A stretch of DNA of 64,000 bases from contig NZ_SNWD01000001.1 in the NCBI RefSeq assembly GCF_004361835.1, positions 496,001 to 560,000 on the forward strand, written 5' to 3'. Position 1 is the first letter of the stretch; the number at the start of each line of letters is the position of its first letter. Position numbers and translations under genes: made by a program. The notes below the pieces were generated by a model that saw only the letters and a list, made by a program, of their open reading frames with translations, did no database searches and was not told the DNA's origin. Origin of the DNA: Stakelama pacifica. Its GTDB lineage: Bacteria > Pseudomonadota > Alphaproteobacteria > Sphingomonadales > Sphingomonadaceae. Shown in pieces: positions 46,292-55,614 of this stretch.

Positions 46292-47446
46292 GTGACCGAG
46301 AGCGATTGGAACAGGCTGGAAGCATCGCTTCCGGTCGATTGGCGCGATGCGACCCTGATCGGCCGCGCCGATCTGGGCGACGGCCCCTCCCCCATCATGG
46401 TCGTCGGCGGAACGGCGTATGATATGAGCGGCGTCGCGCCGACCGTATCGATGCTGATCGAAGGCGGAAAGACCGATACCGCTGCCGGCAAATCGCTGGG
46501 GCCGCTCGAAGATCTCGGCCTGTCGGCATCGCCCGACGCGCCGTATCGTCTGCTCAGCCCGATCGACCTGCAATGCGTGAAGGCAGCAGGCGTGACCTTC
46601 GCCATCTCCGCGATCGAGCGGGTGATCGAGGAACGCGCCCGCGGCGACTCGAGCGCTGCGCTCGCCATCCGCGAAAAGCTGGAAAGCGTTATCGGCGGAT
46701 CGATCCGCTCGGTCGTTCCCGGCTCCGAAGAAGCCATGGCGCTTAAAGCCTCGTTGATCGAGGACGGGATGTGGTCGCAATATCTCGAAGTCGCCATCGG
46801 TCCGGATGCGGAGATTTTCAGCAAGGGCGCCGCTTTGTCGACCGTCGGCTGGGGCGCGGAAATCGGCGTTCGCTCCGATTCCGACTGGAACAATCCGGAG
46901 CCGGAGGTCGCGCTGCTCGCCGATGCACATGGCAATCCGGTCGGCGCGACGCTGGGCAATGACGTCAATCTGCGCGATTTCGAAGGACGCTCGGCGCTGC
47001 TGCTCAGCAAGGCGAAGGACAATAATGCATCGGCCTCGCTCGGGCCGTTCGTTCGCCTGTTCGATAGCGGCTTCACCATGGACGATGTCCGCACGTGCGA
47101 GGTCACGCTGAAAATCGAGGGCGAGGACGGCTATGTGCTGGACGGCGTCAGTTCGATGTCCGAAATCAGCCGCGATCCCACCGACCTGATGCGTCAGGCG
47201 ATGAGCGAGCATCATTATCCCGACGGGTTCATCCTGTTCCTCGGCACGCTGTTTGCGCCGGTTCAGGATCGCGACACGCCGGGGCGCGGTTTCACGCACA
47301 AGATCGGCGATGTGGTGACGATCCGCTCCCCCCGGCTCGGCGCGCTGGTCAATCGGGTGACCACTTCGAAGGATGCGCCGCCCTGGACCATGGGTATCGG
47401 CGCGCTGATGACCAATCTTTCGCGCCGCGGACTGCTGGCCGATTGA
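46292..47446 (+). CDS. xylX: 2-keto-3-deoxy-D-xylonate dehydratase (FAH family)
   Basis: The 384-residue protein belongs to the fumarylacetoacetate hydrolase superfamily. Metal-binding acidic residues are in NNPEPEVALL, and LGNDVNLRDFEGRSALLLSK and FLGTLFAPVQDRD follow closely what I remember of Caulobacter XylX. It converts 2-keto-3-deoxyxylonate to 2-oxoglutarate semialdehyde in the Weimberg pathway. The start is a GTG at 46292 after AAGGCAGG. Its operon continues with xylB, xylC and a sugar transporter. Confidence 0.92.
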   Translation: MTESDWNRLEASLPVDWRDATLIGRADLGDGPSPIMVVGGTAYDMSGVAPTVSMLIEGGKTDTAAGKSLGPLEDLGLSASPDAPYRLLSPIDLQCVKAAGVTFAISAIERVIEERARGDSSAALAIREKLESVIGGSIRSVVPGSEEAMALKASLIEDGMWSQYLEVAIGPDAEIFSKGAALSTVGWGAEIGVRSDSDWNNPEPEVALLADAHGNPVGATLGNDVNLRDFEGRSALLLSKAKDNNASASLGPFVRLFDSGFTMDDVRTCEVTLKIEGEDGYVLDGVSSMSEISRDPTDLMRQAMSEHHYPDGFILFLGTLFAPVQDRDTPGRGFTHKIGDVVTIRSPRLGALVNRVTTSKDAPPWTMGIGALMTNLSRRGLLAD

Positions 47447-47515
47447 CCTTTACGGTCATGACGGGCAACCATCCATCATATTTGTAAGACATATCCGAGT
47501 GTTCAGGAGACCAAA

Positions 47516-48283
47516 TTGTCCAACGGCCGCGCAGTCTATCCCAGCCTTGAAAATAAGAGCGTATTGATCACCGGCGGCGGGTCGGGAATCGGCGCCGGGC
47601 TGGTCGAGGCCTTTGTGGCGCAGGGCTGCCGCGTCTGGTTTCTCGACATTGCCCGCGAGGCGAGCGAGGCGCTGGTCGCCCACCTTTCGCCTGACGCTCG
47701 CCATGCCCCGGTCTTTCGCGAATGCGATATTACCAATCTCGACGAGTTTCGCTCGGTGATCGCCGAAATCGACAGCGAAACGCAGGGCGTCGATATCCTG
47801 ATCAATAACGCCGCGAACGACGATCGTCATGCGATCGAGGATGTTACGCCGGAATATTGGGATGAGCGGATGGCGGTCAATCTGCGCCACCAATTCTTCG
47901 CAACTCAGGCAGTGGTGCCGTCAATGCGGCGTGCGGGCGGCGGTGCGATCATCAATATGGGATCGATCAGCTGGCATCTCGGCCTGCCCGATCTGGTTCT
48001 GTATCAGACCGCCAAGGGCGCGATCGAGGGGATGACACGCGCGCTCGCCCGCGATCTCGGCCGCGACAAAATCCGGGTGAACACTATCGTTCCGGGCAAC
48101 GTGAAAACGCCGCGTCAGGAAAAATGGTACACGCCCGAGGGCGAGGCGGAGATCGTCGCTGCCCAGTGCCTCGACGGACGCCTGCTGCCGAAGGACATTG
48201 CCGCAATGGCGCTGTTCCTGGCCTCGGACGATGCTGCGCTGATCACTGCGCATGATTATTTCGTCGATGCGGGCTGGCGCTGA
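47516..48283 (+). CDS. xylB: D-xylose 1-dehydrogenase (short-chain dehydrogenase)
   Basis: The 255-residue SDR has the cofactor motif ITGGGSGIGAG, the NNAAND segment, the catalytic Ser in NMGSISW, Tyr-x-x-x-Lys in YQTAK and a C-terminal DAGWR. NVKTPRQEKWYTPEGEA is close to what I recall of Caulobacter XylB, an NAD-dependent xylose dehydrogenase giving xylonolactone. The start is TTG with a strong AGGAGA nine bases before it; no ATG is available at that end. It follows xylX by 69 bases. Confidence 0.93.
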   Translation: MSNGRAVYPSLENKSVLITGGGSGIGAGLVEAFVAQGCRVWFLDIAREASEALVAHLSPDARHAPVFRECDITNLDEFRSVIAEIDSETQGVDILINNAANDDRHAIEDVTPEYWDERMAVNLRHQFFATQAVVPSMRRAGGGAIINMGSISWHLGLPDLVLYQTAKGAIEGMTRALARDLGRDKIRVNTIVPGNVKTPRQEKWYTPEGEAEIVAAQCLDGRLLPKDIAAMALFLASDDAALITAHDYFVDAGWR

Positions 48284-48287
48284 CGCC

Positions 48288-49166
48288 ATGACGATCATCC
48301 CGGAATCGATCCATGCAGCAGCTGCCCTGCTCGGCGAAGGCCCGGTGTGGGTGGAGCGAGACAAGGCCTTATGGTTCGTCGATATCAAATCGCATCATCT
48401 CCACCGGCTTGACGTCACGAGCGGTACCGCGTCGCGCTGGGACGCGCCGGGCGAGATCGGCTGGGTACTGCCGTCGGACGAGGGTGCCTTTCTCTCCGGG
48501 CTGGCGGACGGGCTGTATCGGTTCGACCCGCGTGCCGGCACCTTCACCCATTTATGTGAAGTCGAACCATCACGCCCCGGCAATCGGCTGAACGATGCCG
48601 CCGTGGATCCTTCGGGCCGCGTCTGGTTCGGCAGCATGGACAATGCCGAAGCCGTGCAGACCGGGCATCTTTTCCGCTTCGATCGCGGCATGATCAGCGA
48701 TACCGGCGTTGCGCCGGTTACGATCACCAACGGCCCCGCAATCGCACCGGACGGGCAGACGCTGCACGCGGTGGACACGCTCGGTCGGCGGATCGACAGC
48801 TATACGATCGATGAAGACGGGTCGTTGCGCGACAAGCGCTGCTTTGTCGCCTTTGGCGACGACGTACAGGGCCACCCCGACGGCGCGATCTGCGATTCCG
48901 AAGGCGGGGTGTGGGTCGGTTTCTTCGGGGGATGGGCGGCACGGCGCTATGACGCGAAGGGAAATCTGACGCATAAAGTCGACTTTCCGGTCGCCAATAT
49001 CACCAAGATCGCGCTCGGCGGAGCGGACGGACGCGACGCATACGCAACGACAGCGCGTAAAGGGCTGGACGAAGCGGAACTTAATCGCCAACCACTGGCG
49101 GGGAATATTTTCCATTTTCGGGCGGATGTGCCGGGGGTTACGGTCACGCCTGTGAAGATGGAGTGA
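48288..49166 (+). CDS. xylC: xylono-1,5-lactonase (SMP-30 family)
   Basis: The 292-residue beta-propeller has the family metal ligands in LLGEGPVWVERD, GNRLNDAAVDPSGRVWFG and HPDGAICDSEGG. It has no signal peptide, unlike the lactonase at 31111, and so acts in the cytoplasm. It would hydrolyse the xylonolactone formed by XylB, four bases upstream. The start ATG at 48288 lies right after the xylB stop. Confidence 0.9.
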   Translation: MTIIPESIHAAAALLGEGPVWVERDKALWFVDIKSHHLHRLDVTSGTASRWDAPGEIGWVLPSDEGAFLSGLADGLYRFDPRAGTFTHLCEVEPSRPGNRLNDAAVDPSGRVWFGSMDNAEAVQTGHLFRFDRGMISDTGVAPVTITNGPAIAPDGQTLHAVDTLGRRIDSYTIDEDGSLRDKRCFVAFGDDVQGHPDGAICDSEGGVWVGFFGGWAARRYDAKGNLTHKVDFPVANITKIALGGADGRDAYATTARKGLDEAELNRQPLAGNIFHFRADVPGVTVTPVKME

Positions 49167-49174
49167 TAGGGCAC

Positions 49175-49193
49175 GGCACCGCAAAGGTGCCGT
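49175..49193 (+). promoter_or_regulatory. small hairpin between xylC and the transporter gene
   Basis: CGGCACC-GCAAA-GGTGCCG forms a perfect 7-bp stem with a 5-base loop, just before the AGGGAG ribosome site at 49195. With no T run it is more likely an mRNA stability or translation element than a terminator. Confidence 0.4.
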
Positions 49194-49210
49194 TAGGGAG
49201 TGATGCGGGA

Positions 49211-50626
49211 ATGAATATGGCAACCATGGGAGAGGAGCGCCTCAACCGCGGTCTGATCGCGTTGATCGTGATCGTCGCGACGATCGGCGGCTTCATGTTC
49301 GGATATGATTCGGGGGTTATCAACGGGACCCAGGACGGGCTGAAAGCCGCCTTCGGTCTGGGCGAGGTCGGGCTCGGCATTGCGGTCGCTGCGCTGCTTC
49401 CGGGCTGTGCGGTCGGCGCGTTCATGGCGGGGCGGCTTGCCGACACGATGGGTCGCCGCAACGTGATGATGCTCTCGGCGCTGGTCTTCATCATCAGCGC
49501 GCTGATCGCGGGCGCAGCGCCCTCGTCGATCGTCTTCATCCTGTCGCGCGTGGCGGCCGGGCTCGCAGTGGGCGCGGCAAGCGTGCTCGCCCCGGTATAT
49601 ATCAGCGAAGTGACGCCCGCGGCCATTCGCGGTCGGCTCGCCACGCTGCAGCAGATCATGATCATCAGCGGGCTGACCGGTGCGTTCCTCGTCAACTACT
49701 GGCTGGCGAGCACGGCGGGACACTCTACCGCGATTTTCTGGATGGGCTATCCGGCATGGCGCTGGATGTTCTGGGCACAGGTCATTCCGGCGGGTATCTA
49801 TCTGCTGACGCTGTTCCTTATCCCCGACAGCCCGCGCTTCCTTGTGATGCGCGGCAAATATGCCGAGGCGGAGGATGTGCTGGGCCGCATTCTGGGTCGC
49901 GGCGTCGCCAAGCAGAAGACTGACGAAATCCGCGCCTCGCTGGCACAGGATCAGCATCGCCCGCGTCTGTCGGACCTGCTGGACAAGAATACCGGCAAGG
50001 TGCGCAAGATCGTCTGGGCGGGCATCGGCCTTGCCGTGTTCCAGCAGTTCGTCGGCATCAACATCGTCTTTTATTACGGATCGGTGCTCTGGCAGTCGGT
50101 CGGTTTCAGCGAAAACGATTCGCTGCTGATTAATATTCTGTCCGGAACGCTGTCGATCCTCGCCTGCATCATCGCGGTGTTCACAGTCGACAAGGTCGGA
50201 CGCAAGCCGCTGCTGCTGATCGGTTCGGCGGGCATGACGGTAACGCTGGCCGTGGTCGCGGCGATGTTCTCGACCGGAAGTCTGGTCAACGGTTCGCTTC
50301 AGCTGTCGGATTCGAACGGCACCATCGCACTGATCGCGGCCAATCTGTATGTGATCTTCTTCAATGCGAGCTGGGGCCCGGTGATGTGGGTGATGCTGGG
50401 CGAGATGTTCCCGAACCAGATCCGCGGGTCGGGGCTTGCCGTGTCGGGCTTCGCGCAATGGGCAGCGAATTTCGCGATCAGTGTCAGCTTCCCCGCGCTC
50501 GCCTCGGGGGTCGGCCTGCCGATCACCTATGGCTTTTATGCGGCAGCCGCTTTCATCTCGTTCTTCTTCGTTCGGTCGATGGTTCACGAAACCCGGGGCC
50601 GCGAACTGGAAGATATGAAAGGCTGA
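49211..50626 (+). CDS. sugar porter MFS transporter, probable D-xylose:H+ symporter
   Basis: The 471-residue protein has twelve membrane helices and sugar-porter signatures: GGFMFGYDSGVINGT in helix 1, GRRNVMMLSA, RGRLATLQQIMIISG, PDSPRFLVMRGK after helix 6, QQFVGINIVFYYG in helix 7 and GRKPLLLIGSAGM. Gene order after xylXBC makes xylose the likely substrate, with inference from XylE and Caulobacter relatives. The start ATG at 49211 has AGGGAG upstream. Two hairpins follow the gene. Confidence 0.92.
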   Translation: MNMATMGEERLNRGLIALIVIVATIGGFMFGYDSGVINGTQDGLKAAFGLGEVGLGIAVAALLPGCAVGAFMAGRLADTMGRRNVMMLSALVFIISALIAGAAPSSIVFILSRVAAGLAVGAASVLAPVYISEVTPAAIRGRLATLQQIMIISGLTGAFLVNYWLASTAGHSTAIFWMGYPAWRWMFWAQVIPAGIYLLTLFLIPDSPRFLVMRGKYAEAEDVLGRILGRGVAKQKTDEIRASLAQDQHRPRLSDLLDKNTGKVRKIVWAGIGLAVFQQFVGINIVFYYGSVLWQSVGFSENDSLLINILSGTLSILACIIAVFTVDKVGRKPLLLIGSAGMTVTLAVVAAMFSTGSLVNGSLQLSDSNGTIALIAANLYVIFFNASWGPVMWVMLGEMFPNQIRGSGLAVSGFAQWAANFAISVSFPALASGVGLPITYGFYAAAAFISFFFVRSMVHETRGRELEDMKG

Positions 50627-50637
50627 GAAACGAAAAA

Positions 50638-50667
50638 GGGGCAGCGGTTGTAACATACCGCTGCCCC
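50638..50667 (+). terminator. first hairpin after the xyl transporter gene
   Basis: Perfect 11-bp stem GGGGCAGCGGT (50638-50648) and ACCGCTGCCCC (50657-50667), 8-base loop, 12 bases after the stop. No T run follows. Confidence 0.6.
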
Positions 50668-50681
50668 GTTCGGTTCGATCG

Positions 50682-50716
50682 AAGAGGCGATGCGCGCGGC
50701 GCGTCGCCTCTTTTTT
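50682..50716 (+). terminator. intrinsic terminator of the xylXBC-transporter operon
   Basis: AAGAGGCGATGCGC pairs with GCGCGTCGCCTCTT (one G-T pair) around a 3-base loop and runs straight into TTTTTT at 50711-50716. It also covers the last bases of the convergent GH43 gene. Confidence 0.85.
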
Positions 50717-52388
50717 ATTCGGTGGAGGTGGCAAACGGCCCCACGGTCGATCCGACAAAACCGCCTGCGCTTTTCGTGCTCAGGACCGTCGCGTCCATCG
50801 CTCCGCCCAGTTGCTGCCACTCGTCGGCACGCAGCGAATAGGCGAAACGGATCGTCGCGCCCGCAGGCATCAGCCGAAGTCCGATCGCTTTCGGTGCGGT
50901 ACTGCCGAGCGAGCGCGTGGCCACAATGGTGCCGTCCATCGGCTCGTCCGCCCCTGCCCTGCGCCGTATCTCGATCGCATAGCCTTTTTCGGTGCGGGCG
51001 AGATCGAGCGCATAATAGCTGGTTTCCGACTGCACGATCGCCAGCCCCGCACGGTCGCCTATGGCGGCATCCGCAAAATGCAGCCGGATGGAAACAGTTG
51101 CATGGTGATGCTGCAACCGGCGGCCAGCATAGCTCGGTACCAGCTCGCTCCCCAGGGACACCGGACGCGGCGTCAATCGGAGCGCACCGCCGCTGACCGA
51201 AGCCCATTGCGCGGACAGGCCGCGCAGACCGATCCATTGCTGCGCAAGCGCATCGCCCGAAAAATCGTCGCGATAGGAAAATGCGCCGTTGGTGGGAAGC
51301 GCCGGTTGGGGCTGACGCTTCAGCGCAGGCCGCTTATGCGTCCAGGGTATCGCCTTGCCCTTCGCCAGAATGTTCGGCCAGCCGTCGCGCCACGTCACGG
51401 GCAGCAGAAAGGTCTCGCGACCGATATTATAATAATCGCCCTGATATGGCCGCGTCGCGAGGAACACCGCCCACCATTTGCCGTCGGGCGTCGTCACCAG
51501 ATCGGCATGCCCTGCCGAGGTGATCGGATGCTTGCGATCCTCCGGCAGATCGCGCTGGGTCAGGATCGGATTGGCTTTGGCCGGGACATAAGGACCATCG
51601 ACCTGCTTGCTGCGCCAGATCGTCTGCGAATGGTTGACGCTGGTCCCGCCTTCCGCCGCCGACAGATAATAATAGCCCTCATGGCGATAGAGATGCGGCC
51701 CTTCGATCCAGACGGGTTTCTCCTCCGGATGCACCCCGCCGTCGATCAGCACCTTTCGCGGACCGAAGGGTTGCAGCGTTTTCAGGTCGATCCGCTGAAT
51801 CCAGATCGCGCGATGCCCGTCATAGCGCGGCGTGTCCTGCGGCGGACCATTGTTGAGCAGCCATGCCTGCCCTTCAGTATCGACGAACAGCGACGGATCG
51901 ATCCCGTCGACCTTGTTCCAGACCGGATCGGACCACGGCCCGGCGGGATTTTTCGCGGTCATCACGAAATTGCCGCCGCAATCGACACAGGTCCCGGCAA
52001 GATAGAAAACGCCCTGATGATATGTCAGGTCGGGCGCAAAAATCGCTCGTGACAGCCGCAAATTGCGGAAATCAAACTGCCCCTCGCGATCAATCGCATT
52101 GCCGATCTGAGTCCAGGAAACCAGATCGCGGCTGTGAAAGATCGGCAGGCCGGGAAAATAGGCAAAGGTCGAATTGACCAGATAATAATCCTCGCCCATC
52201 CGGACGATCGACGGATCGGGATAATAGCCCTGCAGGATCGGGTTGCGATAGTCGTCGGGACCCGGCGTCACCGCCCGGTCGATCGGATCGGCACCGCTAT
52301 AGGTGAACCAGTCGATCACCGCCACCGGCCGGTCCGGCGCGGCTCCCGTCGCGAGCAGCGCCAGCGCCGGCACGATGACGCGGCGCAT
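50715..52388 (-). CDS. GH43 beta-xylosidase family glycosidase, secreted
   Basis: The 557-residue protein has a short signal peptide (ending GAAP), a five-bladed propeller with the GH43 acids (base Asp in GYYPDPSIV, modulator Asp in GIDPSLF, acid Glu in WIEGPHLY) and a C-terminal beta-sandwich (FSYRDDFSGDALAQQW). Members remove xylose or arabinose from xylo-oligosaccharides. Start overlaps the xylD stop by one base (TGATG), so it is co-translated with a xylose catabolic enzyme. Confidence 0.92.
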   Translation of the reverse strand: MRRVIVPALALLATGAAPDRPVAVIDWFTYSGADPIDRAVTPGPDDYRNPILQGYYPDPSIVRMGEDYYLVNSTFAYFPGLPIFHSRDLVSWTQIGNAIDREGQFDFRNLRLSRAIFAPDLTYHQGVFYLAGTCVDCGGNFVMTAKNPAGPWSDPVWNKVDGIDPSLFVDTEGQAWLLNNGPPQDTPRYDGHRAIWIQRIDLKTLQPFGPRKVLIDGGVHPEEKPVWIEGPHLYRHEGYYYLSAAEGGTSVNHSQTIWRSKQVDGPYVPAKANPILTQRDLPEDRKHPITSAGHADLVTTPDGKWWAVFLATRPYQGDYYNIGRETFLLPVTWRDGWPNILAKGKAIPWTHKRPALKRQPQPALPTNGAFSYRDDFSGDALAQQWIGLRGLSAQWASVSGGALRLTPRPVSLGSELVPSYAGRRLQHHHATVSIRLHFADAAIGDRAGLAIVQSETSYYALDLARTEKGYAIEIRRRAGADEPMDGTIVATRSLGSTAPKAIGLRLMPAGATIRFAYSLRADEWQQLGGAMDATVLSTKSAGGFVGSTVGPFATSTE

Positions 52389-54169
52389 CAGTGATTATGC
52401 CTTGGCGTGATAGCGGCGATACCGCGATATTTGAGCGCGAAATCGAGCACCCCGCCTTTGTCGAGCTGTCCCGTTTTCTCGCGGAAAAGCTCCTCCCAGG
52501 GCGAATGACTCTCCGGCACTTCGGGGATACCGCCCTCCTCCTTGCGCCGTGCGATTTCGGCATCGTCGACCAGCGCGTTGCATGTGCCGCTATTCAGATC
52601 GATCCGGATCATATCCCCGTCGCGCAGCCATGCGAGGCCGCCGCCCACCGCGCTTTCGGGGGAGACATTGAGGATCGAGGGGCTGTCCGACGTTCCCGAC
52701 TGCCGCCCGTCGCCCAGCGTGGGAAGCGTGTCGATCCCCTGGCGGATCAGCGCATCGGGTGGCTGCATATTCACGACTTCCGCCGATCCGGGCCAGCCGA
52801 TCGGCCCTGCCCCGCGAATGACGAGGATCGTGTTTTCGTCGATGCCGAGCGAAGGATCGTTGATCCGATGGTGATAATCGTCCGATCCGTCGAATACGAC
52901 CGCCTTTGCCTCGAAGATATTCTCCTCGCCGGGACGCGACAGATAACGCCGCCGGAAATCTTCGGAAATGACCGAGGTTTTCAGAATGCCGAAATCGAAC
53001 AGATTGCCGCTCAGCACCAGATAGCCTGCCTTTTCCCTGAGCGGCTGCGCGACCGTGCGGATCATCTCGCGATCGTTGGTTTCGCGCCCCGCGACATTCT
53101 CGGCGATGCTCTTGCCGGTGACGGTGAAGCAGTCGCCGTCGAGATGCCCCGACACGATCAGCTCATGCAGGATCGCCGGAACGCCGCCCGCACGGTGAAA
53201 CCGCTCGCCCAGATACGCGCCCGCCGGCTGCATGTTGAGGATCAGCGGCAGATCATAGCCATATTCGACCCAGTCGCGCGCCGTCAGCTCGACCCCGGCA
53301 TGCGCTGCCATCGCCATAATATGCGGCTGGGCATTGGACGATCCGCCGACCGCGCTGACCAGTCGGATCGCGTTCAGAAACGCCTCGCGCGTCAGCACCT
53401 TGGAGGGGCGCAGATCCTCATAGGCCATGTCGACGATGCGTCGTCCGGTTTCATATGCCATCTGCCCGCGTTCGCGATAGGGCGCCGGAATCGCCGAGCA
53501 ACCGGGCAGCGACAGGCCGAGCGCTTCCGCGACTGCGTTCATCGTCGACGCCGTGCCCATCGTGTTGCAATGACCGGCCGATGGCGCGCTGTCCGTGGCG
53601 CGGTCGAGAAATTCCTCCTCCGTAATCTCGCCCGCCGCCAGCTTGCGCCGCGCGCGCCAGATGACGGTGCCCGATCCGACCAGCTCGCCATTATGCCAGC
53701 CATCCAGCATCGGCCCGCCCGACAGGACAATCGCCGGAATATCGACGGTCGACGCAGCCATAACCTGCGACGGCGTCGTCTTGTCGCACCCAGTGGTCAG
53801 CACCACTGCATCGATCGGATAGCCATACAACGTCTCGACCAGCGTCATATACGCGAGGTTACGGTCGATCGCGGCGGTGGGACGCCGGCAATTTTCGAAA
53901 ATCGGCATCAACGGAAATTCCATCGGAATTCCGCCCGCATCGCGGATACCCTCCCGCACCCGGCGAGCCAGATCGACATGAATGCGGTTGCAGGGCGCAA
54001 GGTCGCTGCCCGATTGCGCAATGCCGATGATCGGCTTGCCCGAACGCAGTTCCGCCGGGGTAAGCCCGTAATTCATGAAGCGTTCGAGATAGAGCGCCGC
54101 CATATCCGAACGGCCAGGCGCTGCGAACCATTCGCGCGAACGAAAGGGCTTTGCGGGGTTCCGGGTCAT
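52388..54169 (-). CDS. xylD: D-xylonate dehydratase (IlvD/Edd family)
   Basis: The 593-residue protein has the iron-sulfur cysteines in SDLAPCNRIH, LTTGCDKTTPSQ and SAGHCNTMGTASTMN. Length and the N-terminus (SREWFAAPGRSDMAALYLERFMNYG in pieces) match xylonate dehydratases rather than IlvD proper. It converts D-xylonate to 2-keto-3-deoxyxylonate, the substrate of XylX. I start at 54169 with AGGAAAGGA upstream; an ATG at 54238 would add a tail not seen in the family. Operator at 54304 lies 135 bases upstream. Confidence 0.93.
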   Translation of the reverse strand: MTRNPAKPFRSREWFAAPGRSDMAALYLERFMNYGLTPAELRSGKPIIGIAQSGSDLAPCNRIHVDLARRVREGIRDAGGIPMEFPLMPIFENCRRPTAAIDRNLAYMTLVETLYGYPIDAVVLTTGCDKTTPSQVMAASTVDIPAIVLSGGPMLDGWHNGELVGSGTVIWRARRKLAAGEITEEEFLDRATDSAPSAGHCNTMGTASTMNAVAEALGLSLPGCSAIPAPYRERGQMAYETGRRIVDMAYEDLRPSKVLTREAFLNAIRLVSAVGGSSNAQPHIMAMAAHAGVELTARDWVEYGYDLPLILNMQPAGAYLGERFHRAGGVPAILHELIVSGHLDGDCFTVTGKSIAENVAGRETNDREMIRTVAQPLREKAGYLVLSGNLFDFGILKTSVISEDFRRRYLSRPGEENIFEAKAVVFDGSDDYHHRINDPSLGIDENTILVIRGAGPIGWPGSAEVVNMQPPDALIRQGIDTLPTLGDGRQSGTSDSPSILNVSPESAVGGGLAWLRDGDMIRIDLNSGTCNALVDDAEIARRKEEGGIPEVPESHSPWEELFREKTGQLDKGGVLDFALKYRGIAAITPRHNH

Positions 54170-54303
54170 GGCAAATCCTTTCCTAAAGCAAATTCCCATC
54201 GGGCAGGACCGCCGGACGAATGGGAAAAACGCCATCAATCAAAGATCTGGCTCGCTTCATTCCGGGGCAAAGACACCGGACGCGTTCCAGCGCCCCCTGT
54301 TTA

Positions 54304-54317
54304 TGGGAGCGCTATCA
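54304..54317. promoter_or_regulatory. LacI-type operator upstream of xylD
   Basis: TGGGAGCGCTATCA matches the consensus at 12 of 14 positions; the right half is exact. It lies in the gap between the xylD start (54169) and the regulator stop (54339), positioned to control xylD-GH43. Confidence 0.6.
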
Positions 54318-54338
54318 CCTTAATACGCTGATCCCGCT

Positions 54339-55415
54339 TCAGGCAAGGCTTCCCGACGGACGACGGCGCGGCGCTGCGTCGGATTGTCGCCGGATGAGGG
54401 TGAAATTCAGCTGCAGGCGATGCGCCTCGCACTGCCCGTCATCGCTCGAACGCAGCACCTCGACCAGCAATTCGACGGCAGCATTCGCCATTTCCGAAAT
54501 CGGCTGCCTTATGGTCGTGAGCTCGGGCCAGATGGCGGTCGCCAGCGACGTATCGTCGAACCCGCACACGGTAAGATCGCCGGGCACGTCCATACCGCGA
54601 CGATGCGCAACGGCCACGCTCGCCGCCGCCATATCGTCATTGCTCGCAAAGATCGCGGTCGGAACGTCCTCGCTATCGAGCAGGATTTCGGCGGCATCAA
54701 GGCCGGATCGATAAGTGAAAAGGCCCGGAACGATCAGCGAATCGTCGCGCGCGACCCCAGCCTCCTCCAGCGCCGCGCAATATCCGTCCAGCCGGTGTGC
54801 GCTCACGGATAGATTGGGGTTCCCCTTGATAAAGCCGATGCGGCGATGTCCCAGCGAAAGGAGATGGCGGGTCATCGCTTTCGCGGCCGCGAAATCGTCG
54901 ATCCCGACCAGATTGTCTGTGCTTTCCGGCTGCCCCGAACCCACTACGACAAAAGGAAGGCCGCGAGCGCGGATAAGGTTCAGCAGGTCCGTCGATTCGC
55001 ACAGCGGCGGCGGAATCAGCAATGCATCCACGCCGCTGTTGATGAGCTGAGTCGCCACCTGAAGCTCATTGTCGCCAAGGTCGCATGCCTCGACAATCAG
55101 TTGGACGTCGCTGCGACTCGCCTGACTGAGACTGCCGACCAGAAACTGGGTGAGATAGTTGGCGCTGGGGTTGCTGTAGATCAGCCCGATGCGCCTTTTC
55201 ATCGCCCCGGCAAGCGTGCGTGCGGCAGAATTCGGCTGATAGTTCAGCTGCTTGATCGCGGCCTTCACGGCATCGCGAGTGGTCTGGCGCACATTCGATT
55301 CCGAATTGATCACGCGCGAAACGGTCATAGCCGAAACGCCGGCAATGCGAGCGACATCCGCAATGGTCGGGGCGCCGCCCGATCCGTTGCGACGTCTGGG
55401 TTTCGTGCTGGCCAT
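54339..55415 (-). CDS. xylR: LacI-family repressor, probable xylose/xylan regulator
   Basis: The 358-residue protein has a LacI helix-turn-helix at about residues 17-40 (TIADVARIAGVSAMTVSRVI), the hinge helix (NSAARTLAGAMK) and a periplasmic-binding-protein-like sensor (RIGLIYSNPSANYL, FASNDDMAAASVAVA, VCGFDD). It sits between xylD and GH3. Eight related palindromes lie in the window, one 17 bases before its own start, which suggests autoregulation. Caulobacter has a LacI-type xylose repressor; the symbol is by analogy. Confidence 0.88.
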   Translation of the reverse strand: MASTKPRRRNGSGGAPTIADVARIAGVSAMTVSRVINSESNVRQTTRDAVKAAIKQLNYQPNSAARTLAGAMKRRIGLIYSNPSANYLTQFLVGSLSQASRSDVQLIVEACDLGDNELQVATQLINSGVDALLIPPPLCESTDLLNLIRARGLPFVVVGSGQPESTDNLVGIDDFAAAKAMTRHLLSLGHRRIGFIKGNPNLSVSAHRLDGYCAALEEAGVARDDSLIVPGLFTYRSGLDAAEILLDSEDVPTAIFASNDDMAAASVAVAHRRGMDVPGDLTVCGFDDTSLATAIWPELTTIRQPISEMANAAVELLVEVLRSSDDGQCEAHRLQLNFTLIRRQSDAAPRRRPSGSLA

Positions 55416-55432
55416 GGCTCACTTTCAAAAGA

Positions 55433-55446
55433 TGGTAGCGCTCGAA
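55433..55446. promoter_or_regulatory. LacI-type half operator before the regulator gene
   Basis: TGGTAGCGCTCGAA matches the consensus at 10 of 14 positions, with the left half and centre nearly intact and the right half degenerate. It ends 17 bases from the regulator start and would allow weak autoregulation. Confidence 0.45.
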
Positions 55447-55527
55447 CGCGCAACAAAAACGCAATGCAACAGGAAAATACCCGACGTCCAGTCCGCAGAA
55501 ATGCAATGATGCCCCACAGGTCAAGCG

Positions 55528-55561
55528 TTGCAGAACACAAAAAGCTCTGATAGCGCTATCA
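55528..55561 (+). promoter_or_regulatory. promoter and perfect LacI-type operator of the GH3 gene
   Basis: TTGCAG (55528-55533) is followed after 17 bases by TAGCGC (55551-55556) as weak -10. The perfect 14-base palindrome TGATAGCGCTATCA (55548-55561) covers the -10. This is the best copy in the window and the reference for the other sites. Confidence 0.7.
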
Positions 55562-55614
55562 CCAACCGGCCGCAAAGCGCCGCAGACTCGTATGAACAGG
55601 GAGAGGGTCTTTTC

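Noticed and set aside
52388..54169. IlvD dihydroxy-acid dehydratase or Edd phosphogluconate dehydratase
   Set aside because: The superfamily is the same, but length, N-terminus and the xyl context point to xylonate dehydratase.
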